64,000 bases of DNA from Pseudocitrobacter faecalis (lineage in GTDB: Bacteria; Pseudomonadota; Gammaproteobacteria; Enterobacterales; Enterobacteriaceae). Location: contig QNRL01000002.1 in assembly GCA_003315335.1 (NCBI GenBank), positions 434,001-498,000 on the forward strand, written 5' to 3'. Below are positions 48,301 through 57,060 of this stretch, in pieces. The notes under the pieces are model-generated. The model saw only the letters and a list, made by a program, of their open reading frames with translations. It searched no databases and was not told the origin of the DNA. A program made the position numbers and the translations under genes. Within the stretch, counting starts at the first letter, position 1; each line of letters opens with the position of its first letter.

Positions 48301-49259
48301 ATTTTCTTCAGCTGCCCGGAAAGGCGTACCGCCAGCTCTGCCAGCGTTTCTTTTCCATTCAGGGTGACGGAGAGCGGCAACACATTCAGCACCGGCCCGG
48401 TGGCGGTTAACGCCGCCGATCCCATACGACGCATAAAAATAAACCCGGCGGCAAAGTCGCTGCGCCCGCATAAACGCCCAAGCCAGAGCGCGCTCAATGC
48501 CAGCGCCAGATCGGCGCGCTGGCACTGCGGCGCCGAGGCCGCCAGACGTGAAAACGCGTGGCGATCGGCGGTCAGTTTTAGCCGCCAGATATCGGTGGTT
48601 TCCGCGCGACATGGCAGCGGAACGGGAGAGAGTGATATCGGTGACGGCAGCGATTGACGCTGCTCGCGCCAGAACGCGCCGTCACGCTGATACGCCTCGC
48701 TTTCCCGATAGCGCTGGTATTCCTCCACCACCTCAGCAAACGGGGTAAATGGCGATGCTGGCGTCGGTTCGCCCTGCTGCCAGGCGCGGTAAATTTCGCT
48801 GATTTGGCGGGTAATAGCCGGGAAACTGAAGCCATCCACCAGCAAATGATGATAACGCTGATACCAGTACCAGCGTCGATCACCGACGCGATAAAGCTGA
48901 TGACACAGCAGCGGATTACCGCTGTCCAGACGCAGATTTTGCGCCAGATCGGCCTGCATCAGGTGCATTGCGGCCTGGTGCGGGTCGGCATCCGCGCGAA
49001 GATCGTGTATGTCAGGCGTTGTGAACGTCAGGCTGTCGTCAACCTGCTGCCACGGCTCGCCGTTGTCCTCGCCAAAACGCATACGTAACGTATCGGCCTG
49101 ATTCACCCCGGCGACAATCGCGCGCGCCAGCAGTTCGCCATCCACTTCGCCTTCCAGCTCAACATAATGCGCCACGCTCCAGGCATTGGGTAACGTTGAG
49201 AGTTTTTCCGCCATCCAGATCCCCGGTTGGGCGGCGACTAACGGTAAACGCGGGCTCAT
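45384..49259 (-). CDS. entF: EntF enterobactin synthase NRPS
   Basis: A 1291-residue non-ribosomal peptide synthetase module that activates serine and cyclises three DHB-Ser units. Domain order is condensation (about 1-430, HHLLVDGFS), adenylation (about 460-960, YIIFTSGSTGRPKGV and YRTGDVARW), peptidyl carrier (about 970-1045, FFALGGHSLLAMRL with the phosphopantetheine Ser) and thioesterase (about 1060-1291, FGYSLGGTLAQG). All key residues look intact and length is close to the 1293 of E. coli. It is coupled to ybdZ by an ATGA overlap. Confidence 0.97.
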   Translation of the reverse strand: MSPRLPLVAAQPGIWMAEKLSTLPNAWSVAHYVELEGEVDGELLARAIVAGVNQADTLRMRFGEDNGEPWQQVDDSLTFTTPDIHDLRADADPHQAAMHLMQADLAQNLRLDSGNPLLCHQLYRVGDRRWYWYQRYHHLLVDGFSFPAITRQISEIYRAWQQGEPTPASPFTPFAEVVEEYQRYRESEAYQRDGAFWREQRQSLPSPISLSPVPLPCRAETTDIWRLKLTADRHAFSRLAASAPQCQRADLALALSALWLGRLCGRSDFAAGFIFMRRMGSAALTATGPVLNVLPLSVTLNGKETLAELAVRLSGQLKKMRRHQRYDAEQIVRDSGRAAGDEPLFGPVFNVKVFDYHLAFTDVQATTHTLATGPVNDLELALFPDESGGLTLEVLANQQRYDEPTLTRHIARLSALLQQFADNPALACGDADLLSDDEYAQLEKINDTAHAIPAATLNSLVAEQAAKTPDAPALADARYQFSYRELREQTLALARLLRAHGVQPGDSVAVALPRSVFLTLALHGIVEAGAAWLPLDTGYPDDRLHMMLEDAKPKLLITSADQRDRFPNIESLCYNEPLPVDGCEPLGLTTPQQTAYIIFTSGSTGRPKGVMVGHEAIVNRLLWMQNHYPLTADDVVAQKTPCSFDVSVWEFWWPFIAGAKLVMAEPEAHRDPQAMQQFFAEYGITTTHFVPSMLAAFVASLTPETARCCRTLKRVFCSGEALPAQLCREWEQLTRAPLHNLYGPTEAAVDVSWYPAFGKELANTTGNSVPIGYPVWNTGLRILDAMMRPVPMGIAGDLYLTGIQLAQGYLGRPDLTASRFIADPFAPGERMYRTGDVARWLENGAVEYLGRSDDQLKIRGQRIELGEIDRVMQSLPDVAQAVTHACVINQAAATGGDARQLVGYLVSESGLPLDRDALLAQLREQLPPHMVPVVLLQLDSLPLSANGKLDRKALPLPQLTVSTQSRPPLAGTETLVAQAFSTLLGCEIRDVEADFFALGGHSLLAMRLAAQLSQETGRQVTPGQVMVASTVSKLSALLEAENDEQAQRLGYETLLPLRESHGPTLFCFHPASGFAWQFSVLARYLPENWSITGIQSPRPEGPMQHAATLDEVCDHHLATLLAQQPHGPYYLFGYSLGGTLAQGIAARLRARGEAVAFLGLLDTWPPETQNWSEKEANGLDPEVLAEIAREREAFLAAQQGQTSGELFTAIEGNYADAVRLLTTAHSARFDGRATLFVAERTLPEGMDPQQAWAPWVGELEVYRQDCAHVDIISPQAFVTIGPVLKRILGEQ

Positions 49260-49474
49260 GCGGCCCCCTTTTCAGAGGCATAGTGCGACGGGGTAAGCGT
49301 TGACCAGTTATCCGTGAGCCAGGCATTGCAGGCGTCAATAGATTGCGGCTCACTCATCACGCGCCAGCCCGCAGGTAGCGCGCACTGGGGAGGCCATAGA
49401 CTAAACTGCTGCTGTTCATTTTGCAGAAGATAAAACAGCCCCTGCACATCGTCGAAGGGGTTACTAACTTGCAT
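49256..49474 (-). CDS. ybdZ: YbdZ MbtH-like NRPS accessory protein
   Basis: A 72-residue MbtH-like protein that binds the EntF adenylation domain and raises its activity. The family signature is visible: NPFDD, QQQFSLWP and LPAGW. Its stop overlaps entF by 4 bp. It lies 29 bp after fes. Confidence 0.95.
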   Translation of the reverse strand: MQVSNPFDDVQGLFYLLQNEQQQFSLWPPQCALPAGWRVMSEPQSIDACNAWLTDNWSTLTPSHYASEKGAA

Positions 49475-49503
49475 ACCAAACTCCTGTCGTTAATCGTGCT
49501 TTG

Positions 49504-50718
49504 CTAGTCGGCGTGAACCAAAGGTTCCCAGAGCGTCATCAGCCCCGCGGTTAACCCGCCACGCCAGCAAAGCGCATCATGCCCGCCGTCAACCTGACGC
49601 CAGAAAATCGACTGCTGTGTTTGCTGTAGTTGTGATAAGAGCGCCTGATTGGCGCGAAAGATAATCGGCTCGCGTACACCGGCTTCCAGCACGATGCGCA
49701 AGGCTGCTGGCTGTATCTCACCGCTTTTGAGGCGTTGCAAAATCAGCCCTTCCTCCTGGCCGCCGCGATGCGGCCACCAGTACGATCCCGACTGGCTTAA
49801 TATGCAGCCAAAACGCTCCGGCCAGTAAAGCCCGGCGTAGAGCGATGAGAGGCCGCCGAAACTCTGCCCGGCCACCACGGTGCGATCGGCGCGATCGCTA
49901 AACGGCGCGATGGCCTGAACTTGTGGCAGGAGTTCCTGCTGTACCGCCTGCCAGAACGTCGGGTTACACGGCAGTTCTACGCTGCGGTGCGCATTGTCGA
50001 TCACGTCGATCAACAGATAAACCGCCGGAGGCAGTTTTCCAGTCTGGGTTAGCGCCGTCAGCGCCGGCCACACGGGCATGCTTTCCGCCCAGAACTGACC
50101 ATCCAGCAGCACCGCCAGCGGCCTGTCGGAATCATTCTCGTCACCGGTAGTAAAAATCCACGCTCGCCGGGTGTTATTCAGGATCGTGCTATGCCATTTA
50201 ACACACTGCGGCGCGTTCCAGTGCGCCGCAGGCGCCGTCCATCCCGGCTGTTCCGGGGCATCGGGCATCTCCAGCGCCGAGACCGCATGGCCGCGCCCGC
50301 CCTTCCAGCTTTGGGGATTTAACGGATCCGCCACCGCACGTGGCAAGAGCTTGCGCCAGCCTTCGCGCAGCAGCGCACGATCCGGCACGCTTTGGCTAAA
50401 GATCGCTGCCGGAAAATCATCTTCGCGTTCAGAAGGGGCGAAGCAGTAGCTTCCCCGCCAGGTGGCAGGCAGCGTCGTTTGCCAGAACCAGGCATCCGTA
50501 TCAGGCAGGCGTTCCAGCGTTTGTGGCGCGGAGTTGTGGTGATGATCGGTGACGCCGGTGATGTAAATCCACACCCGACGAACAGGGGATGTTTGCGCGG
50601 TGCCCTCGGGATCGCGCCACCAGAATGTGACCTGGTAGCGATCGCCAACGCGTTCATATTGTGGGCCTTTTATCGTCGCCCACCAGGCATCGCTTCCTGT
50701 TGCTAACTTCTCCGTCAC
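49504..50718 (-). CDS. fes: Fes ferric enterobactin esterase
   Basis: A 404-residue cytoplasmic alpha/beta hydrolase that cleaves the trilactone of ferric enterobactin to release iron. An N-terminal beta domain (about 1-150) is followed by the hydrolase with nucleophile GQSFGGLSSLYAG (about 285) and catalytic His in VDGGHDALCWRGG. The PLNPQSWKGGRGHAVSALEMP block is typical of Fes. First gene of fes-ybdZ-entF, divergent from fepA. Confidence 0.96.
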   Translation of the reverse strand: MTEKLATGSDAWWATIKGPQYERVGDRYQVTFWWRDPEGTAQTSPVRRVWIYITGVTDHHHNSAPQTLERLPDTDAWFWQTTLPATWRGSYCFAPSEREDDFPAAIFSQSVPDRALLREGWRKLLPRAVADPLNPQSWKGGRGHAVSALEMPDAPEQPGWTAPAAHWNAPQCVKWHSTILNNTRRAWIFTTGDENDSDRPLAVLLDGQFWAESMPVWPALTALTQTGKLPPAVYLLIDVIDNAHRSVELPCNPTFWQAVQQELLPQVQAIAPFSDRADRTVVAGQSFGGLSSLYAGLYWPERFGCILSQSGSYWWPHRGGQEEGLILQRLKSGEIQPAALRIVLEAGVREPIIFRANQALLSQLQQTQQSIFWRQVDGGHDALCWRGGLTAGLMTLWEPLVHAD

Positions 50719-50762
50719 GTTAACCCCATGTTTAGTGTGGAATTTTTTGTTACATGTAAAAA

Positions 50763-50793
50763 TCTATTGATAATATTATTGATAACTATTTGC
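50763..50793. promoter_or_regulatory. Fur-like region between fes and fepA
   Basis: Tandem ATTGATAA repeats give two overlapping partial Fur boxes (11 and 12 of 19 consensus matches). The adjoining stretch TTTGCATTTGCAATAACG resembles the well-studied E. coli fepA-fes control region. The rest of the 252-bp gap is the fepA leader. Confidence 0.65.
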
Positions 50794-50970
50794 ATTTGCA
50801 ATAACGTATTGGCGCGCAAGAGATGTCTTTCAAATTAAAAGATTAGTCAGGAACCGCTTTCTTCCCCATGGATGGCAGCTTTCGCAGTTCCCTGACACAA
50901 CTCATGCCGCCTCTCCTCCCCGTGGGAATGGAGCAAGTGGAGAAAGCGGCGAAGAAAAGCAGGATTAGTG

Positions 50971-53199
50971 ATGAATAACAAGATCAAATCCCTGGCCTTA
51001 CTGGTCAATTTGGGTATCTACGGCGTCGCCTTCCCCCTCAACGCCGCAGAAACCGCCTCCACCAGCGAAACCGAATCCACTGGCGAGACGATGGTCGTCA
51101 CCGCCGCGCAGCAGAATCTCCAGGCGCCGGGCGTTTCGACCATTACCGCTGATGAAATCCGTAAAAATCCGGTTGCGCGCGATGTGTCGGAAATTATCCG
51201 TACCATGCCAGGCGTGAACCTGACCGGTAACTCCACCAGCGGCCAGCGCGGCAACAACCGCCAGATTGATATTCGCGGGATGGGCCCGGAAAACACCCTG
51301 ATCCTGATTGACGGTAAACCGGTCAGCAGCCGTAACTCTGTGCGTCAGGGCTGGCGCGGCGAGCGTGATACCCGTGGCGATACCAGTTGGGTACCGCCGG
51401 AGATGATCGAACGTATTGAGGTCATCCGTGGCCCGGCGGCAGCCCGTTATGGTAACGGCGCAGCGGGCGGCGTGGTGAATATCATCACTAAGAAAGGCGG
51501 CAATGAGTGGCACGGGTCGTGGGATACCTACTTCAACGTGCCGGAGCACAAAGACGAAGGTGCCACCAAGCGTACTAACTTTAGCCTGAGCGGCCCGATG
51601 GGCGGTGATTTCAGCTTCCGTCTGTACGGTAACCTGGATAAAACGCAGGCGGATGCGTGGGATATTAACAAAGGGCATCAGTCAGAACGTACAGGAATCT
51701 ACTCCGACACGCTGCCTGCAGGCCGTGAAGGCGTCATCAACAAAGATATCAACGGCCAGGTGCGTTGGGACTTTGCGCCGATGCAGTCTCTGGAGTTCGA
51801 AGCGGGCTATAGCCGCCAGGGTAACCTCTACGCCGGTGATACCCAGAACACCAACAGCAACCAGCTAGTGAAAGATAACTACGGCAAAGAGACTAACCGT
51901 CTTTACCGTCAGAACTACTCTGTCACCTGGAACGGCGGCTGGGATAACGGCGTGACTACCAGCAACTGGGTACAGTACGAGCACACTCGCAACTCCCGTA
52001 AAGGTGAAGGTCTGGCGGGCGGTACGGAAGGGATCTTCTCCACCAACGACTATGTGAATATCGATCTGGCCGATCTGATGTTGCACAGCGAAGTGAGCAT
52101 TCCGCTCGACCTGCTGGTTAATCAGAACCTGACGCTGGGCACCGAATGGAACCAGCAGCGCATGAAGGATTTAGGTTCGAATACCCAAACCTTTATGGGC
52201 GGCGACGTTCCGGGCGCAACCAGCACGAACCGTAGCCCTTATTCGCAGGCTGAGATTTTCTCTCTGTTTGCCGAAGACAACATTGAGCTGACCGACAGCA
52301 CCATGCTGACGCCAGCGCTGCGTTTCGACCACCACACCATTGTCGGCAACAACTGGAGCCCGTCGCTGAACCTGTCTCAGGGTCTGGGCGATGACTTCAC
52401 TCTGAAAATGGGTATCGCGCGTGCTTATAAAGCGCCAAGCCTGTATCAGACTAACCCGAACTACATTCTCTACAGTAAAGGTCAGGGTTGCTATGCCAGC
52501 GGCGGTGCCTGCTATCTGCAGGGTAACGACGACCTGAAAGCAGAAACCAGCATCAACAAAGAGATTGGTCTGGAGTTCAAACGTGATGGCTGGCTGGCCG
52601 GTGTGACCTGGTTCCGTAACGATTATCGCGACAAAATTGAAGCGGGCTACTCTGCGGTTTCCAGTAACGCCAGCGGTACCGATATCTATAAATGGGAAAA
52701 CGTGCCGAAAGCCGTAGTTGAAGGCCTTGAAGGAACGTTGAACATTCCGGTTAGCGAAACGGTGAACTGGACCAACAACATCACTTACATGCTGCAAAGC
52801 AAGAACAAAGAGACCGGCGATCGCCTGTCCATCATTCCGGAGTATACGCTGAACTCAACTCTGAGCTGGCAGGTACATCAGGATGTCTCCTTGCAGTCGA
52901 CCTTCACCTGGTACGGCAAGCAGCAGCCGAAGAAGTACAACTATAAAGGGCAACCGGCCACGGGCCCGGAAACGGAAGAAGTCAGCCCTTATAGCATCGT
53001 TGGCCTGAGCGCGACCTGGGATGTGACTAAAAACGTCAGCCTGACCAGCGGCGTGGATAACGTCTTCGATAAACGCCACTGGCGTGAAGGTAATGCCCAG
53101 ACCACGGGCGGGGCGACCGGTTATATGTATGGCGCAGGCGCGAATACCTATAACGAATCTGGCCGTACCTGGTTTATGAGCGTGAACACCCACTTCTAA
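50971..53199 (+). CDS. fepA: FepA TonB-dependent ferric enterobactin receptor
   Basis: A 742-residue outer-membrane receptor. After the signal peptide comes a TonB box (GETMVVTAA), a plug domain (about 40-175, with RDTRGDTSWVPPEMIERIEVIRGPAAARYGNGAAGGVVNIITKKGG, read in parts) and a 22-strand barrel ending in MSVNTHF. It also serves colicins B and D in E. coli. ATG 50971 follows AGGATTAGTG; the GTG directly upstream in frame is not needed. Compared with E. coli FepA the loops at about 340-360 and 405-420 differ, as is common for surface loops. Confidence 0.97.
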   Translation: MNNKIKSLALLVNLGIYGVAFPLNAAETASTSETESTGETMVVTAAQQNLQAPGVSTITADEIRKNPVARDVSEIIRTMPGVNLTGNSTSGQRGNNRQIDIRGMGPENTLILIDGKPVSSRNSVRQGWRGERDTRGDTSWVPPEMIERIEVIRGPAAARYGNGAAGGVVNIITKKGGNEWHGSWDTYFNVPEHKDEGATKRTNFSLSGPMGGDFSFRLYGNLDKTQADAWDINKGHQSERTGIYSDTLPAGREGVINKDINGQVRWDFAPMQSLEFEAGYSRQGNLYAGDTQNTNSNQLVKDNYGKETNRLYRQNYSVTWNGGWDNGVTTSNWVQYEHTRNSRKGEGLAGGTEGIFSTNDYVNIDLADLMLHSEVSIPLDLLVNQNLTLGTEWNQQRMKDLGSNTQTFMGGDVPGATSTNRSPYSQAEIFSLFAEDNIELTDSTMLTPALRFDHHTIVGNNWSPSLNLSQGLGDDFTLKMGIARAYKAPSLYQTNPNYILYSKGQGCYASGGACYLQGNDDLKAETSINKEIGLEFKRDGWLAGVTWFRNDYRDKIEAGYSAVSSNASGTDIYKWENVPKAVVEGLEGTLNIPVSETVNWTNNITYMLQSKNKETGDRLSIIPEYTLNSTLSWQVHQDVSLQSTFTWYGKQQPKKYNYKGQPATGPETEEVSPYSIVGLSATWDVTKNVSLTSGVDNVFDKRHWREGNAQTTGGATGYMYGAGANTYNESGRTWFMSVNTHF

Positions 53200-53254
53200 T
53201 TGTAATGTTGTTCCGGATCCTCTCCCCGCCAGGGGAGAGGATGATGGGGAAAAG

Positions 53255-53908
53255 ATGCAAACCTACCATTCTACATTTACCCTCGCCCACCATCTTCTAC
53301 ACCGTATTGAATTTCTGCCAGAAACCTTTAGCGACGGCGATTTGCTGTGGTTACCGCATCACGCCGACCTGGCGCATTTCGGCAAAAAACGACGTATTGA
53401 GCATCTTGCCGGACGCATTGCCGCCGCGTATGCGCTGCAGCCCTTTGGCCTGAAAGCCATTCCCGGCATCGGTGAACAGCGCCAGCCACTGTGGCCGGAA
53501 GGCATTTTTGGCAGCATCAGCCACAGTGGAAAACGGGCGATCGCCGCCGTTTCCCGCAAGCCCGTTGGCATTGATATCGAGCACATCTTCAGCTCGCAGT
53601 TAGCTGCCGAAGTGGCGACGCAGATTGCCTCGCCTGCGGAGATTTTTCGCCTGCAAACCAGCGGCCTGCCTTTTGCGATTGCCCTGACGCTGGCGTTTTC
53701 CGCCAAAGAGAGCGTCTATAAAGCATTCTCTTCACAGGCAGAGCCCTGCCCAGGATTTGCAGCAGCAGAGATGACCGCGATTGATGAGAATGCGCTTTGT
53801 CTGCGCTTAGCACCGGCGTTTTCAGCCCGGCTTGCCGGGAAGGAAATCAGCGTGGCTTATGAGGTAGAGGGCGACGAGGTGGTGACCTGTACGGTGACTC
53901 CTCTTTAA
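53255..53908 (+). CDS. entD: EntD phosphopantetheinyl transferase
   Basis: A 217-residue Sfp-type transferase that attaches phosphopantetheine to EntB and EntF. The Mg2+/CoA motifs are VGIDIEHIF and LAFSAKESVYKAF, with GSISHSGK before them. It follows fepA by 55 bp in the same direction, so both are likely co-transcribed. It is divergent from E. coli EntD in the N-terminal third but keeps all motifs. Confidence 0.95.
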   Translation: MQTYHSTFTLAHHLLHRIEFLPETFSDGDLLWLPHHADLAHFGKKRRIEHLAGRIAAAYALQPFGLKAIPGIGEQRQPLWPEGIFGSISHSGKRAIAAVSRKPVGIDIEHIFSSQLAAEVATQIASPAEIFRLQTSGLPFAIALTLAFSAKESVYKAFSSQAEPCPGFAAAEMTAIDENALCLRLAPAFSARLAGKEISVAYEVEGDEVVTCTVTPL

Positions 53909-53946
53909 TGGAAGCGCGATACGTTGTCTCGCATCGCGCACTCAGA

Positions 53947-55047
53947 CTATTTAAATAAATGCTTCAGGCTGTGTGGCTGGCAGCGAAGATATTGATTCGA
54001 CGCGTGAACCTGCGCGCCCAGCGCCGCCGCAGCATGCCATGGCCATCTCGGATTATAAAGTACGCCACGCGCGAGCCCGATAAAATCAGCATCGCCACCC
54101 GCCACAATTGACTCGGCATGTTCTGGCTCGGTAATTAAGCCCACCGCAACGACCGGGATAGTAACGGCGGATTTCACCGCCCGGGCCAGCGGAACCTGAT
54201 AGCCTGGGAAAACGTCAATCTGCTGATCAGGATGCAAACCGCCGCTGGAAACATGTATTGCATCCACCCCACGTTCTTCCAGCAGTCTTGAAAATTCGAC
54301 CGCTTCCTGAATATCGAACCCGCCCTCAACCCAGTCGGTTGCAGAGATGCGCACACTGATGGCTTTATCCGCCGGAAACGCGGCGCGAACGACATCAAAG
54401 ATTTCAAGTGGGAACCGGACTCTGTTTTCAAAAGAACCGCCATAATTATCCGTTCTTTGATTCGACAGCGGCGATAAAAATTGATGCAGCAGATAGCCGT
54501 GAGCTGCGTGTATCTGGATAAGATCCACATCCAGCCGGGCCGCGCGTTTCGCAGCATCCGCAAATTGCTGGCGCACGGTGTCTAACCCTTCGCTATCCAG
54601 CGCCGCGGGTGTGGAATGCCCCTCATTATAGGGAATGGCCGAAGGCGCGACGGTCTGCCAACCGCCCTCTTCATCGGGCGCGAGTGGCCCTTTTTGCTCC
54701 CACGGTTTGGACGTGGACGCTTTCCTGCCCGCATGGGCCAACTGGATTGCGATAGGCATATCTGACCACTGACGAATGGAAGCAATCACCCGGCCCATGG
54801 CTTCTTCACAACGATCGTCGTACAAACCTACATCCGCAAAGGTAATGCGCCCTTCGGGAGAAACGGAGGTTGCTTCAATGGTCAGTAACCCTGCGCCCGA
54901 CTGCGCCAGTTGCCCCAGATGCTGCACATGCCAGTCATTCATGCAGCCATCCGTTGCCGAGTACTGGCACATAGGGGCAATCACGATGCGATTATCAAGT
55001 TCAAGGTTGCGAATGCGAAAAGGCGTGAACAGCTTGGGTTGCGACAT
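53947..55047 (-). CDS. Old-yellow-enzyme family NADH:flavin oxidoreductase (YqjM-like)
   Basis: A 366-residue FMN-binding TIM-barrel ene-reductase. The YqjM-class motif APMCQYSA (Cys that tunes the flavin) is at about 22-29. QLAHAGRKAS and IHAAHGYLLHQFLSPLSNQRTDNYGGSFENR (read in parts) give the ligand-binding His pair and the OYE signature. The start ATG 55047 has GGAGT upstream; a 13-codon in-frame extension is unlikely. It is not part of the E. coli entD-ybdK interval. The physiological substrate is unknown; reduction of activated alkenes is the family activity. Confidence 0.88.
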   Translation of the reverse strand: MSQPKLFTPFRIRNLELDNRIVIAPMCQYSATDGCMNDWHVQHLGQLAQSGAGLLTIEATSVSPEGRITFADVGLYDDRCEEAMGRVIASIRQWSDMPIAIQLAHAGRKASTSKPWEQKGPLAPDEEGGWQTVAPSAIPYNEGHSTPAALDSEGLDTVRQQFADAAKRAARLDVDLIQIHAAHGYLLHQFLSPLSNQRTDNYGGSFENRVRFPLEIFDVVRAAFPADKAISVRISATDWVEGGFDIQEAVEFSRLLEERGVDAIHVSSGGLHPDQQIDVFPGYQVPLARAVKSAVTIPVVAVGLITEPEHAESIVAGGDADFIGLARGVLYNPRWPWHAAAALGAQVHASNQYLRCQPHSLKHLFK

Positions 55048-55401
55048 ATCTTTTACTCCAGAGTGACTGTTGGATTTCGATAACATTAACTATCGCGCAA
55101 AAAAATCAACGGGTCATGTTTGTCATCCACCTTACGCCCAAAATCAGGAAATTCCTCGCGTAAAACCAACCATGGCGTGCTTCCATTGCGATGAAGAAAC
55201 AGACAGAACGGCAAATTAATTCGGCAGCATCGAATAATCCACCAGCAATTACCGAATAATCAGCACAGTAAGTAAATAAATCAGACATTCGTCGAGTTTT
55301 TGCGGGCAAAAAAGATAGTTTAGCCGCGTAATTACCCCTATCATCCCCGGTGATACATTCAGACAAATTATGAAACACTTTGTCAGTGTTAAGGGAAGCG
55401 A
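55048..55401. promoter_or_regulatory. Divergent OYE/AbgT intergenic region
   Basis: A 354-bp AT-rich gap. The only structured element I see is TATCATCCCCGGTGATA at 55339-55355, a 5-bp dyad that could be an operator for the downstream transporter. No ORF here looks protein-like. Confidence 0.4.
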
Positions 55402-56967
55402 ATGAGTACACACACTACAACACCAGGGAACGGGGCCGGTGAAAGCCGTCTGATGAGCGGTTTCCTCAATGCGATTGAACGCGCCGGGAATAAACTTCCT
55501 GAACCGGCGTTAATATTTTTCTACTTTTTGCTGGTCGTCATGGGGCTGTCTGCCGTCCTGTCGTTGATGACTTTTGATGTCGTCAATCCTATGACGCAGG
55601 AGACCGTTCAGGTCAACAACCTGCTCTCCGCCGAAGCGCTCACCAATACGCTGGCCAATATGGTGACGACGTTCACCACCTTCGCCCCGCTCGGTATTGT
55701 GCTGGTGGCGATGCTCGGCGTCGGCGTAGCCGAAAGCTCCGGCTTTATTAACGTCGGCCTGAAGAAGATGCTGCGCGTGACGCCGAAGAAACTGCTGACG
55801 CCGATGCTGATTTTTGTCGCGATGTTCAGCCACGTGGCGGCAGATGCAGGCTATGTACTGGTGATTCCATTGGGTGCAATTATCTTTATGTCCGCCGGGC
55901 GTCACCCGCTGGTAGGGATCGCCGCTGCATTCTCGGGCGTCTCGGGCGGGTTTGCCGCTAACATGGTGCCTACCGGAAACGATGCGCTGTTGCAGGGCTT
56001 TACCCAGGCCGCGGCGCAGTTGCTCGACAGCACCTATACCGTCAACACGCTGTGTAACCTCTTCTTCGGAATTGCGTCTTCAATTCTGATCACCCTGGTC
56101 GGCTGGTGGGTCACCGAGCGCATCGTTGAGCCGCGCGTCAGCAAAATGACCATCGACGGCGATTATAAGCATGAAGAAGATATGTCCAGCGTCTCAGACA
56201 AAGAGAGCCGCGCCTTTAATCGCGCGTCGCTGGTAATGCTGCTGGGCCTTGCGGCGCTGGCGGCAGCGGCCTGGCCGGAAGGCTCGATGCTGCGCGGCAC
56301 CGACGGCTCGCTCACCTCTTACAGCGCGCCAATCATGAAATCCATTGTGCCGCTGATTTTCCTGATCTTTATTCTGCCGGGGATTGTGTACGGCTTTGCC
56401 TCCGGTACGTTTAAAACCGGAAAAGATGTCATCGCGTCGATGAATGACGCGATGAGCAAAATGGGCTCATACATGGTGATGGCGTTCTTCTGCGCCATGT
56501 TCATTAAAGCGTTCAGCGACTCGAACATTGGCACACTGCTGGCGCTGGTCGGCGCGGATGGCCTGAAAGCGATGGAGCTGCCGGGTGAAGCGACGATTAT
56601 TGGCATGATCCTGCTGACCGCCGCCGTGAACCTGCTGATTGGTTCCGCCTCGGCCAAATGGGGTTTGTTATCGCCGATTATGGTACCGATGCTGATGGCT
56701 GTCGGTATCTCCCCGGAACTGACCCAGGCGGCATTCCGTATCGGGGATTCCAGCACCAATATTATCACCCCGCTGATGGTCTTCTTCCCACTGGTGGTGG
56801 TCTATTGCCAGCGCTATGTGAAGGGCGCGGGCGTCGGCACGCTGGTATCCATGATGATGCCTTACTCCATCGCCTTCTTTATTAGCTGGAGCCTGTTCCT
56901 GCTGGCCTGGTGGGGGCTGGGAATGCCGCTTGGCGTCGCTGCGCCGTACACCTGGAGCGCGGGTTAA
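55402..56967 (+). CDS. AbgT-family transporter (YdaH/AbgT-like)
   Basis: A 521-residue polytopic inner-membrane protein of the AbgT family, with conserved SHVAADAGYVLVIPLGAIIF, SGGFAANMVPTGNDALLQG and GDSSTNIITPLMVFFPLVV. Members import p-aminobenzoyl-glutamate (AbgT) or export sulphonamides and folate intermediates (MtrF, YdaH). The start has AAGGGA upstream. It stands alone without abgA/abgB hydrolase genes, so substrate and direction are open. It is inserted together with the OYE gene between entD and ybdK. Confidence 0.88.
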   Translation: MSTHTTTPGNGAGESRLMSGFLNAIERAGNKLPEPALIFFYFLLVVMGLSAVLSLMTFDVVNPMTQETVQVNNLLSAEALTNTLANMVTTFTTFAPLGIVLVAMLGVGVAESSGFINVGLKKMLRVTPKKLLTPMLIFVAMFSHVAADAGYVLVIPLGAIIFMSAGRHPLVGIAAAFSGVSGGFAANMVPTGNDALLQGFTQAAAQLLDSTYTVNTLCNLFFGIASSILITLVGWWVTERIVEPRVSKMTIDGDYKHEEDMSSVSDKESRAFNRASLVMLLGLAALAAAAWPEGSMLRGTDGSLTSYSAPIMKSIVPLIFLIFILPGIVYGFASGTFKTGKDVIASMNDAMSKMGSYMVMAFFCAMFIKAFSDSNIGTLLALVGADGLKAMELPGEATIIGMILLTAAVNLLIGSASAKWGLLSPIMVPMLMAVGISPELTQAAFRIGDSSTNIITPLMVFFPLVVVYCQRYVKGAGVGTLVSMMMPYSIAFFISWSLFLLAWWGLGMPLGVAAPYTWSAG

Positions 56968-56978
56968 CCCTAACGTTA

Positions 56979-57018
56979 CGGACGGTACTTAATCGCACCG
57001 TCCGATCTCTTTTTTTCT
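56979..57018 (+). terminator. Terminator after the AbgT-family gene
   Basis: CGGACGGT / ACCGTCCG stem with a 10-base loop, followed by ATCTCTTTTTTTC. Confidence 0.85.
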
Positions 57019-57060
57019 CCCACCTATACTAAAGGCACCAGTCACCATCGTGAGACGACT

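Noticed and set aside
45384..49474. Possible break or missing domain in entF
   Set aside because: All condensation, adenylation, carrier and thioesterase motifs are present in one frame at normal length.
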